Assembly (NCBI RefSeq): GCF_037975245.1
Contig: NC_092572.1
Location: forward strand, 6,649,501-6,713,500
From: Apostichopus japonicus
Lineage: Eukaryota; Echinodermata; Holothuroidea; Aspidochirotida; Stichopodidae
Length of the DNA stretch: 64,000 bases
Reading direction: 5' to 3'
Of this stretch, positions 45,594 to 56,094 are shown in pieces; position 1 is the first letter of the stretch; each line of letters begins with the position of its first letter. Made by a program: the position numbers and the translations under genes. The notes beneath the pieces were generated by a model. That model made no database searches. It had not been told where the DNA came from and saw only the letters and a program-made list of their open reading frames with translations.

Positions 45594-45672
45594 ATGTTGA
45601 TACTTAGAAAACTAATCATACCATGGATGTTTCTGTATATTATAATATCAGGACTAAAACAGGCAATGTCAG
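45594..45672 (+). pseudogene. Receptor gene 2, exon 1: signal peptide
   Basis: The ATG at 45594 gives MLILRKLIIPWMFLYIIISG followed by LKQAMS and donor TCAG|GTAAAT in phase 1. The short basic start and long hydrophobic run form a good signal peptide. The same frame is open 22 codons further upstream, but that part is basic and hydrophilic, so the internal ATG is preferred. Confidence 0.65.
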
Positions 45673-45786
45673 GTAAATATACATTATTTTCTCCTTTATG
45701 TAAAATGTTAATGAAACAAACATTTCTGCGTGAGATATTTTTGTTATGACCTGTATCTCAAGATAAATTATTTCTTCTTTTTATAG

Positions 45787-46107
45787 ACAAACAAAACACG
45801 GTCCAAAGACAAACAAGATTGGCTAAAGTTGGATTCTCTACGGAAATAATATGTTCTTTTAATTTCCCTGACCGTGATTATTATATAATATGGTATAAAA
45901 ACGGGAATCATTTAACTATACACGAGCCAGCAAGATCTCTTAATATTCGTAAAGATGGACGTGTCTATACAATAAATGAACAAGAAGAAACTGCTTTATT
46001 AGGAATACAGAAAGTTCGTGTTAGAGACGCTGGGGAATATTACTGTAAAGCTGTTCCTATTTTCGTTGGTAAACCGTTGTTCCAGTATTGGAAAATTAAC
46101 GTACAAG
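45787..46107 (+). pseudogene. Receptor gene 2, exon 2: Ig domain (intact)
   Basis: 107 codons, phase 1-1 (TTCTTCTTTTTATAG / CAAG|GTTTGT). Motifs: STEIICSF (first Cys), YYIIWYKNG (core Trp), then VRVRDAGEYYCKA, a textbook D-x-G-x-Y-x-C. The domain itself is undamaged. Confidence 0.8.
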
Positions 46108-46590
46108 GTTTGTAAGATTATTTATCATTTTCCAATTATTTGATGGATATTTTGGTAACAGATTGTATGTGAAAAGTATATTAAAGATAAAAAGTTTGCA
46201 CCGTCAAAACACCATCTCATTATCTTGTCCCGAATTCAATACTTTTGCTGATTAGGTGTGACCTATCTTGACTGGCTTTGTGGTTTATGTAGAAATATTG
46301 TTTTCCTTTATAGATAACTTATTTAAATATTATGAAGGAATACAGGGACTATTTCAACTCAACAGCTCCCATGTAATCATTCGTTCTGCTGTCGCCAGAT
46401 ACTTCTTTCAAATTATAGCAAATTTTTAAACAATCATATCAATGTGATAAAACATGGTATGAGATTGTGTTGACATAATACTTATAGCAACTTAAACATG
46501 TACCGTAATCAACCTCAGCTATTAGTAAACTGTTTGCAGAATATTCCTTTATCGGCTTTCCTTTTCTAAGCTGACTGTTTATGTTCTTAG

Positions 46591-46863
46591 ATGGACCGAC
46601 TATAGCCCCTACCAGATCTGTTATGGAGAATGAGACATTTTCAGCTCAATGCTGTGTGACATTCACTTATTCCACGGAGCCAGTGAAGTATTTATGGTCT
46701 CTTGGCATTCCATTGGCTACGACATTCAGAGACAATTTTGACGGAAATGTTACCTGCAGTAATGTGTCATTTACCGCAGTAAGAGGATTTCACAACAAGT
46801 TACTTGTGTGCACAATACAAAACGAATTGAATTCTTCTACTTACAAGAGAATGAATGTAATTG
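46591..46863 (+). pseudogene. Receptor gene 2, exon 3: Ig-like domain
   Basis: 91 codons, phase 1-1 (TATGTTCTTAG / ATTG|GTAAGT). Starts DGPTIAPTRS. Motifs: FSAQCCVTF (first Cys), VKYLWSLG (core Trp), HNKLLVCTIQNE (second Cys), with sequons at NVT/NVS and NSS. It is short, and the D-x-G-x-Y-x-C motif is reduced to a bare Cys strand, as in some I/C2-type domains. Confidence 0.72.
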
Positions 46864-47465
46864 GTAAGTAGAACGACACTTTGGTGTAGCCGAAGTTAAC
46901 ATTACCTTTTACACCTGGGCCGGATACGACCCATTGGCATTAAAAAAATAGAGGTTCCTATATCCTATATTCTACAACCACAATTGTGCACTTAACTTAA
47001 CGAAGACAAGAAGAAAAGTTTTTTTTTCGTAATTTATTATTGAAAGACTGTTATTTACAGACACAAAATAGTTTTCCCACCTGTGACATTTGAAAACCAG
47101 GAACATGTTACAAACATAATTATCAGAATACACAAGTAACGCTATGATGGTTTATGTTCAATTATTATTCAAACTTAGTTTACCTTTAAAGCGATCAAAT
47201 ATTGGAAATTACTGGGAGATTGAACAAAAATTAGTTGATAAACTGCCAATTCATCAAGAAAGTTCGTGGAATTTGTCTGTTTTACAAACATTTGCTTTAG
47301 TGTAATACAATTCATAAAGTGCCATCACAATGAGTTTCAAACCAGAATATCTCACCTAAAACTAAATAATTGCGAATTTCTTTTGGTGAGGTAGTTCAAC
47401 CTTCTTTTTTTTTTAATTTTGAATGTATTCAACACGGTGCTGACATTTGAAAGAATGTCAATCAT

Positions 47466-48164
47466 ATTTAACATTGATTATTACTGTTTTGTGTCTTTCT
47501 TCCTCCTTACAAGATGTTTTTTTTTTCTAAAAAACATTCTTACATCATAACAACGGAAATAGTTCTGTAGTGTTATAACAGTCATCTCACTCCAAGCAAA
47601 ACAAGTTTGCCTAATAAAGATGTGCATTATATGATGACAATATTCGTTCATTAAACTTTTAACTAAACAAAAGTTGTTATATTTTCATTATGTAAATCAT
47701 AATTTAACATTGATTATTACTGTTTTGTGTCCTTCTTCCTCCTTACAAGATGTTTTTTTTTTCTAAAAAGCATTCTTACATCATAACAACGGAAATAGTT
47801 CTGTAACGTTATAACAGTCATCTCACTCCAAGCAAAACAAGTTTGCCTAATAAAGATGTGCATTATATGATGACAATATTCGTTCATTAAACTTTTAACT
47901 AAACAAAAGTTGTTATATTTTCATTATGTAAATCATAATTTAACATTGATTATTACTGTTTTGTGTCCTTCTTCCTCCTTACAAGATGTTTTTTTTTCTT
48001 AAAAGCATTCTTACATCATAACAACGGAAATAGTTCTGTAACGTTATAACAGTCATCTCACTCCAAGCAAAACAAGTTTGCCTAATAAAGATGTGCATTA
48101 TATGATGACAATATTCGTTCATTAAACTTTTTACTAAACAAAAGTTGTTATATTTTCATTATAG
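47466..48164. repeat. Three tandem copies of a 236-bp unit
   Basis: TAACATTGATTATTACTG recurs at 47469, 47705 and 47941, an exact 236-bp period. The copies are nearly identical (differences lie mainly in the T-run and at a few single bases), so the amplification is recent. The third copy is slightly shorter. Lies in the intron between the second and third Ig exons of receptor gene 2. Confidence 0.9.
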
Positions 48165-48430
48165 TGTAATTACAATAACACATTCATATATGCCGGAAAC
48201 CAAATAAGCTTCAATGCCCTTACCTTACATAGGAAAATGTTTACCGCCAACATAAGGTACTTTTTACGCGTATTGTTTGTGGAGTACCTTTGCCGACGTT
48301 AAAGAAGGTAATATCTTAATCATATTGAGCAAACAGTCAGGGGATCAGGAAAAAGTTCTTCAACATGTTTGTCAAAACTATATGTGTTGCTATGTGAAAA
48401 AAGGTCATTTTATTGATAGCTTCAAATAAG

Positions 48431-48770
48431 TGTAGTCGTAGCGGAAATTTTCTCCTTTGTGATATACGTTTCGTTCCCTCAGGGTTACACGCTCGGAGCG
48501 GAATGCAACAAGGGATGTAACGGGAACTAATTGCGTACTTTTAATTTTTCGCTGTTTCCCGTGCTTGGCATAGGCAAGCAAGGCGGGCGGGTGGGTGTGT
48601 GAATCGACCCGATTAGTCGCAGCTCACTGTAGTTATGTACAGGTAGTCTCTGATTGGTGGAAGCTGTTTGCAGTTTATATGCGGACGGATGTTTACGGGG
48701 GCTATTTCTGGGGTATTTAATTGTTCATGTTGAATAAATGTGTTCAACGATATTGTAATTTAATACTCCA
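48431..48770 (+). repeat. Possible solo LTR
   Basis: A stretch less AT-rich than its surroundings, starting TGTAGTCGTAGCGG, with TATA-like GTTTATATGCGG (48673-48684) and a polyadenylation-type TTGAATAAATG (48730-48740). No matching second LTR or clear end was found, so this is only a suggestion. Confidence 0.22.
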
Positions 48771-48890
48771 TGTTGAGTTATGGATTTAAGGTACTTGGAA
48801 CGAGATTAATGTTCTACCTACGACATAAGCTAAGACAAAACAAGCAAAAAAAATGGGGAATGAGCAACGATACTGTATTTTTCCTAACAG

Positions 48891-49211
48891 TACCACCTAC
48901 AATGAAGTTGCAAATCAACGGCCATGAAACCGATGCGACTGTCTTCCTTGCAAAAGGAACACACGTGAACTTCACGTGTTATGCTGAAGACTCAATGCCA
49001 AAAGCAAATATTTCCTGGAATTGTGACAGAAAAACTTGTGAAGGCTCTCCATGGAATGATTTGCATGAAAAGTTGAACAATGCGAGTCGCGAATTGTTCA
49101 CCACAAGTTAAACAATCGACTACACGGCAACGCGAAACGAAGAAGTCATTTGCACTGTTGGAATGTATGGGAACAGAAATTGGAGCAAAAGTGTAAAAAT
49201 CTCTGTATTTG
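48891..49211 (+). pseudogene. Receptor gene 2, exon 4: third Ig-like domain with internal stop
   Basis: 107 codons, phase 1-1 (TTTTTCCTAACAG / TTTG|GTAACG). Motifs HVNFTCYAE, NISWNC and, after the stop, EEVICTVGMYGN and SVKISVF complete the fold. TAA at 49109-49111 interrupts the frame at about residue 298; both sides stay in one frame, so this is a nonsense substitution and not an indel. Confidence 0.75.
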
Positions 49212-50084
49212 GTAACGAAATATTTTGTTTTATATGTTACGGGTTTAATGTAGGTTTGGTAATCTCTCTATTACATACTGATTTATGTAAACATTACAAA
49301 AAAAAGGCAAAAATATGGAAACAAATGCATTTAATGAAGAAACGTTGTTTGCTAATTGAGTTATAAAAGAATAACAATATATATCATATTCTTAACTGTC
49401 CGAACGTTTATAAGGCTACGTTACATAAAGTCGGCTGTATAACATATCAAAAACATTTAAGCATTTTCTAATCATTTATGTACAGAAGCTTTGTAAACAT
49501 TATAAATAATACATTCTAAATGCCAATAGTTTTTGTTTGTTAGTTCAACTATATTTCAACCATCAACGTAATCAACATTTTACATAATTCAAGTATATTC
49601 ATACAAAGTATATGGTTGTTGAGATCCTCGATAGCGCATTGATGTGTAATGTATCACTATGCGACAATCTCCTTTAAAGTTAATTCAATAACACGGAACA
49701 TTTTTTAAAAGGGATGATTGTGGATGATCATGTTTTTAATTAGAATAATTTGTTTGAAAACTGACGTCATTAAAGTTATTGACAGCCATTATTTTTAATA
49801 AATGTATTTCCCTCTTGCTTTTGGCTAGATCTCAATTCGGACCAAAAGTGTAAATTTGTGTTTCTTTCCGTAACTATTTTGACACCATATGATTCCTTGC
49901 AAAATATTTATAAAGGTTTCCTTGTTAACTATTGCATTTTTTACACTGTGTATAAGAAGCCTCACAGAGTTTTCTGCTGGTAGCCCGCATCATTAATTAC
50001 TTTTATCCTTATCTTCTCAGTGTTAATCTACAATAGCTCCAAAGCTTATGTATACATTTTTTATCGATGTAAGTCGAGCACGCA

Positions 50085-50655
50085 AAATGCTCACTATTGT
50101 GCACACTCTTGTCACCTCCAGGTTGGACTATTTTAACAGCCTCTTGATTGGATCGGTATGAACAAATCACTAACAACCAGTCTTCCAAATGTTCAACACA
50201 CCTGAGCATGTATAATAGTCAAACACAAGAAGTACGACTCTGTCACAAAAGAACTCAGTTCTCTTCACTGGCTTCCTGTACTTCAGCGTATCAAATTCAA
50301 AGTACTTGTTTTAATGTACAAAGCTTACTATAGGAGTCGCCAACTTATATCTCGGGCTAACTCCTGGTACAACCTTCACGTAGCTTAGATCCTCTTCCTC
50401 TTATATATGTCATTGTACCCAAAACTCACAGAGTGCAGTTTACTGATCGTTCATTTATGTTCTTTCGGTCGCAAAGAGTTGAAGTGCCTTCCAACCCGTA
50501 TCGAAAAGGCCCAGACTACGATATTTCCAGAAACTGCTAAAACATTACTTGCTAGAACAAGCATACAATAGTTAATGTCATGTTACTGTCTCATAGCATT
50601 TTTAAACAACTTTATATTGGCGCTATATAAATGTTTCTGATTGATTGATTGATGA
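50085..50655 (+). pseudogene. L2/CR1-like LINE 3' remnant
   Basis: Broken frames read LVTSRLDYFNSLLIGS, then text resembling the final part of L2-type reverse transcriptase ORFs (FSSLASCTSAYQIQSTCFNV in place of the usual LHWLPV..RI.FKVL), and TDRSFMFFRSQRVE. It ends TATATTGGCGCTATATAAAT followed by four ATTG/ATTGATTG units, the typical L2-group 3' terminus with its short tandem tail. Multiple stops; inactive. It lies in the intron before the transmembrane exon of receptor gene 2. Confidence 0.7.
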
Positions 50656-50733
50656 AATGCAAACAAAAGAAGGCCTGATTAACGAATACTTCGTCTGCTT
50701 CGAACACTTTTCAATACTGATACCTAATATTCG

Positions 50734-51211
50734 TTGCTAACCAAGTTTTCTTTTAACTAAATATGTTGATTTCAATATTTACATCACTTTATGAAATAAA
50801 AGCATTGACGATTTTAGTTTAAATTATTATAGACTTTTAAATTATATTCCTTCTTTTATGGTTTTCTTTTTTTTCTTTCTTTTTTATTATCATTCCAACA
50901 AGATTCCAAACAATATACAATTCATAATAACATATACTTTATGACTAATAGTCAACATTAATGACAACAACAAATAAATCATTAAACTTCAAATAAAGAT
51001 TTCCACTGATGCCATCTGATATCAAAGGCATTTTGCTTACAACTAGTTTGGTACATAAACTTTTCTTTTAAATAAAAATTGCTAACCAAGTTTTCTTTCA
51101 ACTAAATATGTTGATTTCAATATTTACATCACTTTATGAAATAAAAGCATTGACGATTTTAGTTTAAATTATTATAGACTTTTAAATGATATTCCTTCTT
51201 TAATGGTTTTC
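50734..51211. repeat. Direct repeat of ~133 bp flanking a ~210-bp segment
   Basis: TTGCTAACCAAGTTTTCTTT onward to about 50866 recurs at 51079-51211, nearly identical. The intervening segment (50867-51078) starts T-rich. Lies just upstream of the transmembrane exon of receptor gene 2. Confidence 0.8.
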
Positions 51212-51296
51212 GACAACATAAATTTAATGTTGAGTAAGTTTGGATTGAATTTCCTATGATAAATGTAGATAATAACAAATTCTGCTTTTTCTAAAG

Positions 51297-51392
51297 GACC
51301 CAGTAACAATATGTTAGTGCATCTTGTTATAATTCTAACTGGTGGCGTTGTCTTAACAGGATGTCTGTCAATCATTTGGAGCAAACTTTGTT
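51297..51392 (+). pseudogene. Receptor gene 2, exon 5: transmembrane segment
   Basis: 32 codons, phase 1-1 (TGCTTTTTCTAAAG / GTT|GTAAGT). Reads GPSNNM then LVHLVIILTGGVVLTGCLSI and IWSKLC: one hydrophobic helix, parallel in position and length to exon 4 of receptor gene 1, which also starts with Gly-Pro. Confidence 0.72.
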
Positions 51393-52105
51393 GTAAGTAT
51401 ATAAAGTTTCAAGCAAACGTTTAATAACATTTTCCTACATTCAGCGTAATTTTACTCAATTTGTTTTAATTTACATTCTTTTGTTTTTACATTTGAAAAC
51501 ATTCAAAAGGCTTAGATTTATTTTACTAAGAAACCACAACCAATTAAATAAAACTGAAAACGAATTTTATACTATGACACTGTACTAGTGACGGACACGT
51601 TTACGGTAATATTTAATTCATAGTTTGCCAAAACATCGGGAAATGAAACATAAACGAAAAACTTTCATTAAAAGTAAAATACGCAGTAAATTAAAATACT
51701 TTTTAAAATGTAACAAAAGTTAGCATGACGTGTAATGTAGATATGGTGTTCATATTACTGTCTTATTGGAAGATGAAGAATAGGAATATACCAATCATTT
51801 CAATTTAAAGTTCTAGTTTTAATAATTTATTTCAGGATTGTATTCCAATGTACTAGACATCGAAAATACTATTTCCTTTAATTTTTTCTTAATTTAATCA
51901 ATGAAATGAAATAATATCCAACAATTGTCTATTTAATGTTAACGTAACACGTTACGGCTGCACCCTATTCAACTTATATACGGTGCCTATATAATTTAAA
52001 ATTTCATCTCAGGTTTAATGTATGTATATATCTTTATCATAGTTTTCAACCAATTTGTCAGTCAACGAATTTTAAAAATTGTATGAAATATCATCTGTTG
52101 TTCAG

Positions 52106-52207
52106 AAACGGGGAGACCTCCCTAGACAACCGCTATACACAAGTTGCAATGAGTTCAAGAGAATTGCCCTCCAACTCAATCGAACCGTGCATAGCCTTTT
52201 AATATTG
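52106..52207 (+). pseudogene. Receptor gene 2, candidate juxtamembrane exon
   Basis: Between TGTTGTTCAG and ATTG|GTAATC. One frame reads NGETSLDNRYTQVAMSSREL, then PSNSIEPCIAF and a stop at 52200; this Tyr/Ser-rich text looks like a receptor juxtamembrane segment. Its phase fits neither neighbour, so a further exon or indels must be involved. Confidence 0.4.
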
Positions 52208-52683
52208 GTAATCACTTCCATAGTTTTTCATTTTGTGTTATTGGACACTTAGATGAGTAATGTTTAATGCAAATATACACGTTATGCCCTGTGACCAATT
52301 TAAGTACTGTCTCATAGAGTTCAAATAACTCTGGAGTTGCGTTGTGTTATCTCAAGCGACTGTTTATACCGTCAATGAAAAAACCCAGAAAAGTTTACAA
52401 AATAAAGAGGAATTACAAATAGTCGTGAACTCTGGTGACAAAGCCATATTTTGGTTCAAATATTTATCAATATTCTTTAAACATGCAAAAGATTTAATGG
52501 TTAAACCTTATTGAATGAAATGTTGTTTATCCTGTTGAATAAAATGGTAGTTTCCTTTAAGTTGAATAAATGTTGTGACACACAAAGAAGTTGATAATCA
52601 ACTATGTAGGCCTTAGTATTCAACAGTAAGAAATGCAAACCCATGGATATTAAAATAAATGGTAACATTTATTTGTACTACAG

Positions 52684-52861
52684 GACAAAGTAGACAAGAG
52701 AAAAGAAATTAAAATCGTAAGAACGAACGAAAATGTTTGAGTGCCGACGATGTTAAGTTTCCAGCTTTCTGGGGAAGGCACACTAACGTACTGGGTAGCA
52801 ACCCTCTTGTCTGGGGACAGCTCATCAAGCTTTACGAAAGTTATCGCTAAATCTGTTTTAG
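52684..52861 (+). pseudogene. Receptor gene 2, kinase exon: glycine-rich loop and lysine
   Basis: Phase 0 to 1 (TTTGTACTACAG / TTAG|GTAACG). Reads DKVDKRKEIKIVRTNENV, TGA (52738-52740, where Trp is expected), then VPTMLSFQLSGEGTLTYWVA, TLLSGDSSSSFTKVIAKSV. The Gly-rich loop keeps two of three glycines (GEGTLTYW) and the lysine of the AxK motif is present (VIAKSV). Confidence 0.68.
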
Positions 52862-53292
52862 GTAACGCACAATCTGTGACTTTTTACTACAAGGCTCAAC
52901 GTCAGCAGCAGCAAGTGCAATTTATAGTATTATTTTTGAGTTTTATGAGGTTTTACACTTCAAATTCATATTGACGAGAATATCCATTTGAAGGTTAAAG
53001 TAACGTCAATGAGATAAGAGATCAATTCTACACCTAATAAATAAATAACCTGATTACGTATCCTAAGTCAAAGTATATGCATATAGTACTATTGTCTACA
53101 TATCAAAAATGTATGTCTATAAGTCAGAATAGAACGTATAACTACTCCTCTCTGCACCTAAATATAATGTGACACTATCAAGAGAAAGGCTCAACAAGAC
53201 TTATTCGATACAACTGCGTAGTTAAAGCCTTCAATGTTTGATACATTTAAATATCTTTAAAGACAGGTAGGTTAATTTCTATTTTTGTACAG

Positions 53293-53403
53293 AAAATGCG
53301 TGTATGAAAGAAATACTTAACTTTCGAGCTTTGGCAAGCACTGTTATTAGGTTGAAAACACACAAAAACATCGTTGAAGTTCTGGGGGTTTCCCTTGAAA
53401 GAG
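53293..53403 (+). pseudogene. Receptor gene 2, kinase exon: helix C and following strands
   Basis: 37 codons, phase 1-1 (ATTTTTGTACAG / AGAG|GTAAGA). Reads NACMKEILNFRALASTVIRL, then KTHKNIVEVLGVSLER, the familiar helix C to H-x-N-I/V-V-x-x-L-G region of tyrosine kinases. The helix C Glu usually found in this family (FREMA-like) is Ala here (FRALA), so the Lys-Glu salt bridge is probably lost. Confidence 0.7.
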
Positions 53404-53619
53404 GTAAGAATTCCTGGCCTATTTACATTAATCGAAATATCATTTTGAGTTGAACTTGAAACGTTATACACACCTATAAATGAGACCTGGAACTTAGTTT
53501 ACAATTTGATTTTGATAATTATCTTGTTGTGAGATATGGCCTCATAGTTCTCATTCGGCACAAATAATTATGTGTCATAGCACAATTTAGATCAACGCCT
53601 ACATGAAATTCTTTTCCAG

Positions 53620-53788
53620 TGCCTTATTTTATTTACCTAGAGTATATCGAAACGGGAACATTAAAGGACTTTTTGATGTCCGGTGGTTCATATAAGGTGG
53701 CTCCACCGAACTACGAGAAAAAAACGTACAGCTAACCACATTTGCAGCTGATGTGTGCGGAGGAATGTACGTTCTTGCCAAGCAAAAT
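53620..53788 (+). pseudogene. Receptor gene 2, kinase exon: hinge and helices D/E, frameshifted
   Basis: Acceptor TTCTTTTCCAG, donor AAAT|GTAAGG. Reads VPYFIYLEYIETGTLKDFLM, SGGSYKVAPPNYEKKT, then continues in another frame as QLTTFAADVCGGMYVLAKQN. The break falls in a run of seven A near 53722-53728: one extra A would restore the frame and give the 170 nt needed for phase 1 to 0. Because it is a homopolymer, a sequencing error cannot be excluded for this one change. Confidence 0.68.
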
Positions 53789-54268
53789 GTAAGGGTACAG
53801 CATTATGGTTGTTTTTTTTCTTGTTCCTCTTGATTTGTTTAATGAACAGATGTCACAACATCTTATTTTTTTAAAGAATTTACTCCCATAGATCCAGAAA
53901 GGTTAGATATAGTTTACTTTTACATTCGTACATATGCAAAATGATGCAGCTGGGCTGGTGTAACCCGCTATCATTTATTAAGTTGCTTGTAACTTCAAAC
54001 TGAAAGTGGTCTTTTCCAAAGGTGTCCATGGTCGTGTGAAGCGAGGTTGGGGTGCCTTTCAAACATCATCAGTGTTCAAACTACTATGTTCAAAGTGTAT
54101 GTTATCTATTATTTTCGAGAAGTAACTTGGAACCGATGAGATATGAAAGTGAAATTCAGCTCTCATGTTAAATTTGACAGTTGTTATAGGACAGGAAGTA
54201 TGCTCTGCTATTACTAGTTTCTCATCTTTTCAAATGATATTTATTCCTCTCTACTTACGCACTGAAAG

Positions 54269-54388
54269 TAACGACATCCAGGTTTATCAGCTAGGAAAGC
54301 ACTACTCAGTTCTACAGGAAGATGTAAACTGTATTATTTCTGGCCTACAGACTTAGCCACAGATGTTATAAACCACATTGTAACAAAG
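54269..54388 (+). pseudogene. Receptor gene 2, kinase exon: catalytic loop and DFG region, substituted
   Basis: 120 nt, phase 0-0, ending ACAAAG|GTACTT. Reads (stop) RHPGLSARKALLSSTGRCKL, then YYFWPTDLATDVINHIVTK. Aligned without gaps to the usual IHRDLAARNVLL...CKVSDFG, the His is kept, HRD becomes HPG, the loop Asn becomes Lys, and DFG becomes YFW. Both catalytic aspartates are therefore absent, although this stretch is open and in phase with the next exon. The acceptor (CTGAAAG) is weak and its first codon is TAA, so the 5' edge is uncertain. Confidence 0.6.
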
Positions 54389-54450
54389 GTACTTCACATT
54401 TCTAACCAGTAACATGTGTCGTTGGAGGTAAACGTTTCATGTGTATTACG

Positions 54451-54726
54451 AGATGCAACATCATATAAAGAAAGTACATTTAGTGAAAATGAACTTACGA
54501 ACTTTTGTTAATTTATTTTTGTATGCCCATTAACAACTTTATAAGTTTGTAGGCAATTGCTTTAACTCTGATAAAAAATATGGGTCGTACCAGATGCAAC
54601 ATCATATAAAGAAAGTACATTTAGTGAAAATGAACTTACGAACTATTTTTAATTTACTTTCGTATGCCCATTAACAACTTTATAAGTTTGTAGGCAATTG
54701 TTCTAACTCTGATAAAAAATATGGGT
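54451..54726. repeat. Tandem duplication, 141-bp unit, two copies
   Basis: AGATGCAACATCATATAAAG begins at 54451 and again at 54592; both copies run to ATAAAAAATATGGGT with few differences. Lies between the catalytic-loop exon and the APE exon of receptor gene 2. Confidence 0.88.
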
Positions 54727-54874
54727 TAGCTTAATAATTACGCTAACTGCAAAATGCAAATCTCATTTTCTTATGACAAAGCAGTCATGTAGGGCCTCAT
54801 GCACAATCACGTGGTATGTGACACAATATGTATTCGTTATGCTAACAAACAATATATTTTTTCTTGTTGCTCAG

Positions 54875-54986
54875 AAAATTCCACCAATAGCATGGCTTGT
54901 TCCTGAGACAGTCTTTATTGGAAATTATTTGGAGAAGTCAGACGTTTGGATTTTTGGCGTTGTCTTGTGGGAAATCTTCTCTTTAG
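54875..54986 (+). pseudogene. Receptor gene 2, kinase exon: APE motif to helix F
   Basis: 112 nt, phase 0 to 1 (TTGTTGCTCAG / TTAG|GTGTGC). Reads [20 protein letters not shown], then [18 protein letters not shown]. This is the W-M-A-P-E and S-D-V-W-S-F-G-V region, with the Ala of APE changed to Val and the Ser after DVW changed to Ile; the Glu and the helix F Asp are kept. Confidence 0.82.
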
Positions 54987-55257
54987 GTGTGCTTAAAAGT
55001 TACTTTGCTAAAGTATGTTAAAGTTTATCACAAAATGGAACTTAAGAGAAACTCAACTATATCATATTATATTTTATACAACACCTATTTGTTTTCTGGT
55101 CATTTGATTGGTCAATTGCTCGTTGACTGCATGCAAAATCCACTCTATTCCACTCTATGAAATATAACCATAGGTTACACTTTTTTCAATGGTCAGAGAG
55201 CAGAGAAACCTGTCTGTTCCAAAAAATCTGTTGCATGAGTGCATTTTACCCATCTTA

Positions 55258-55462
55258 ATATAAAATGTTGTATTAAACAAATAATGAATGTTTTTCATTC
55301 GTGCAACCGTGCAAATGTTTCATTCGTTGAAAGATGTAATTTGTTCCATTCAACGAGGTGCAGCCTCATTGAATGGAACAAATAACATCTTTCAACTCAT
55401 GCAATAATTGCAATATTGCACGAATGGAAACCATTCATTATTTGTATAATATGGTATTATAG
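55258..55462. repeat. Long palindrome (about 80-100 bp arms, 5-bp centre)
   Basis: The arm ending TTTGTTCCATTCAACGAGG (55358) is followed by TGCAG-like centre bases and by the inverted arm CCTCATTGAATGGAACAAAT. Over 81 aligned positions I count about 12 mismatches and no gaps. It lies in the intron between the APE exon and the helix G exon. Confidence 0.82.
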
Positions 55463-55706
55463 TTTGTTGAATATGAAACCTTATAACACCACGTAAACTG
55501 ATATTGTATGAGATTTTGTGGTAGAAATTGCAATTCTCTTTTGTATTGATAGTATATTGAATAAAAGAGGAATTTAACTTTTATCTCAACTGCTGAATTG
55601 TTAAAATATGTGCGGTATTAAGCCACATGCAGAGTATATCAGATACGAAGTGTGCAATTTCAATCGACAGTTGAACAAGAAGTAAAATTTATTTATTATT
55701 TCTAAG

Positions 55707-55806
55707 GGAAACACCATTTGGAGGTCTAACCTGTGCTGAGATCGAAAACAAATTGAGACGTAAGGAAACTTTGGAACAAGCAATGGCATGTGCAGGAGGA
55801 ATGCAA
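55707..55806 (+). pseudogene. Receptor gene 2, kinase exon: helix G region, 1-bp shift at the start
   Basis: Reads ETPFGGLTCAEIENKLRRKE then TLEQAMACAGGM, the G-E-T-P-F...L..G....P..C segment of tyrosine kinases. Only one base precedes this frame after the acceptor (TTTCTAAG), where phase 1 needs two, so a 1-bp loss is implied. The total length (100 nt) still matches phase 1 to 2, implying a compensating extra base before the donor CAA|GTATAA. Confidence 0.68.
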
Positions 55807-56094
55807 GTATAATTTCTTGTCATGCGATAAAATAGAATATTAGAAATGTCTCAAAGGGAGGTGACTCCCCTCTCCAATAAATCTATTATGTGACAATTAA
55901 CTTGAAACTATACCAAAAAGGCCTACAAACCATGTAAAGTGCTAACATAAATATGCTTTTATAAATAATAAATAAGTCTGGTTAGGGAAGTACATTAATC
56001 AGAAAAACCTATATGACAAAGAAGATCATGTATGATCTTTTTTGTTTAAGAGTAAATATAAAGTATTTTCGTGGACATTTTTCTCTTTCTTTAG

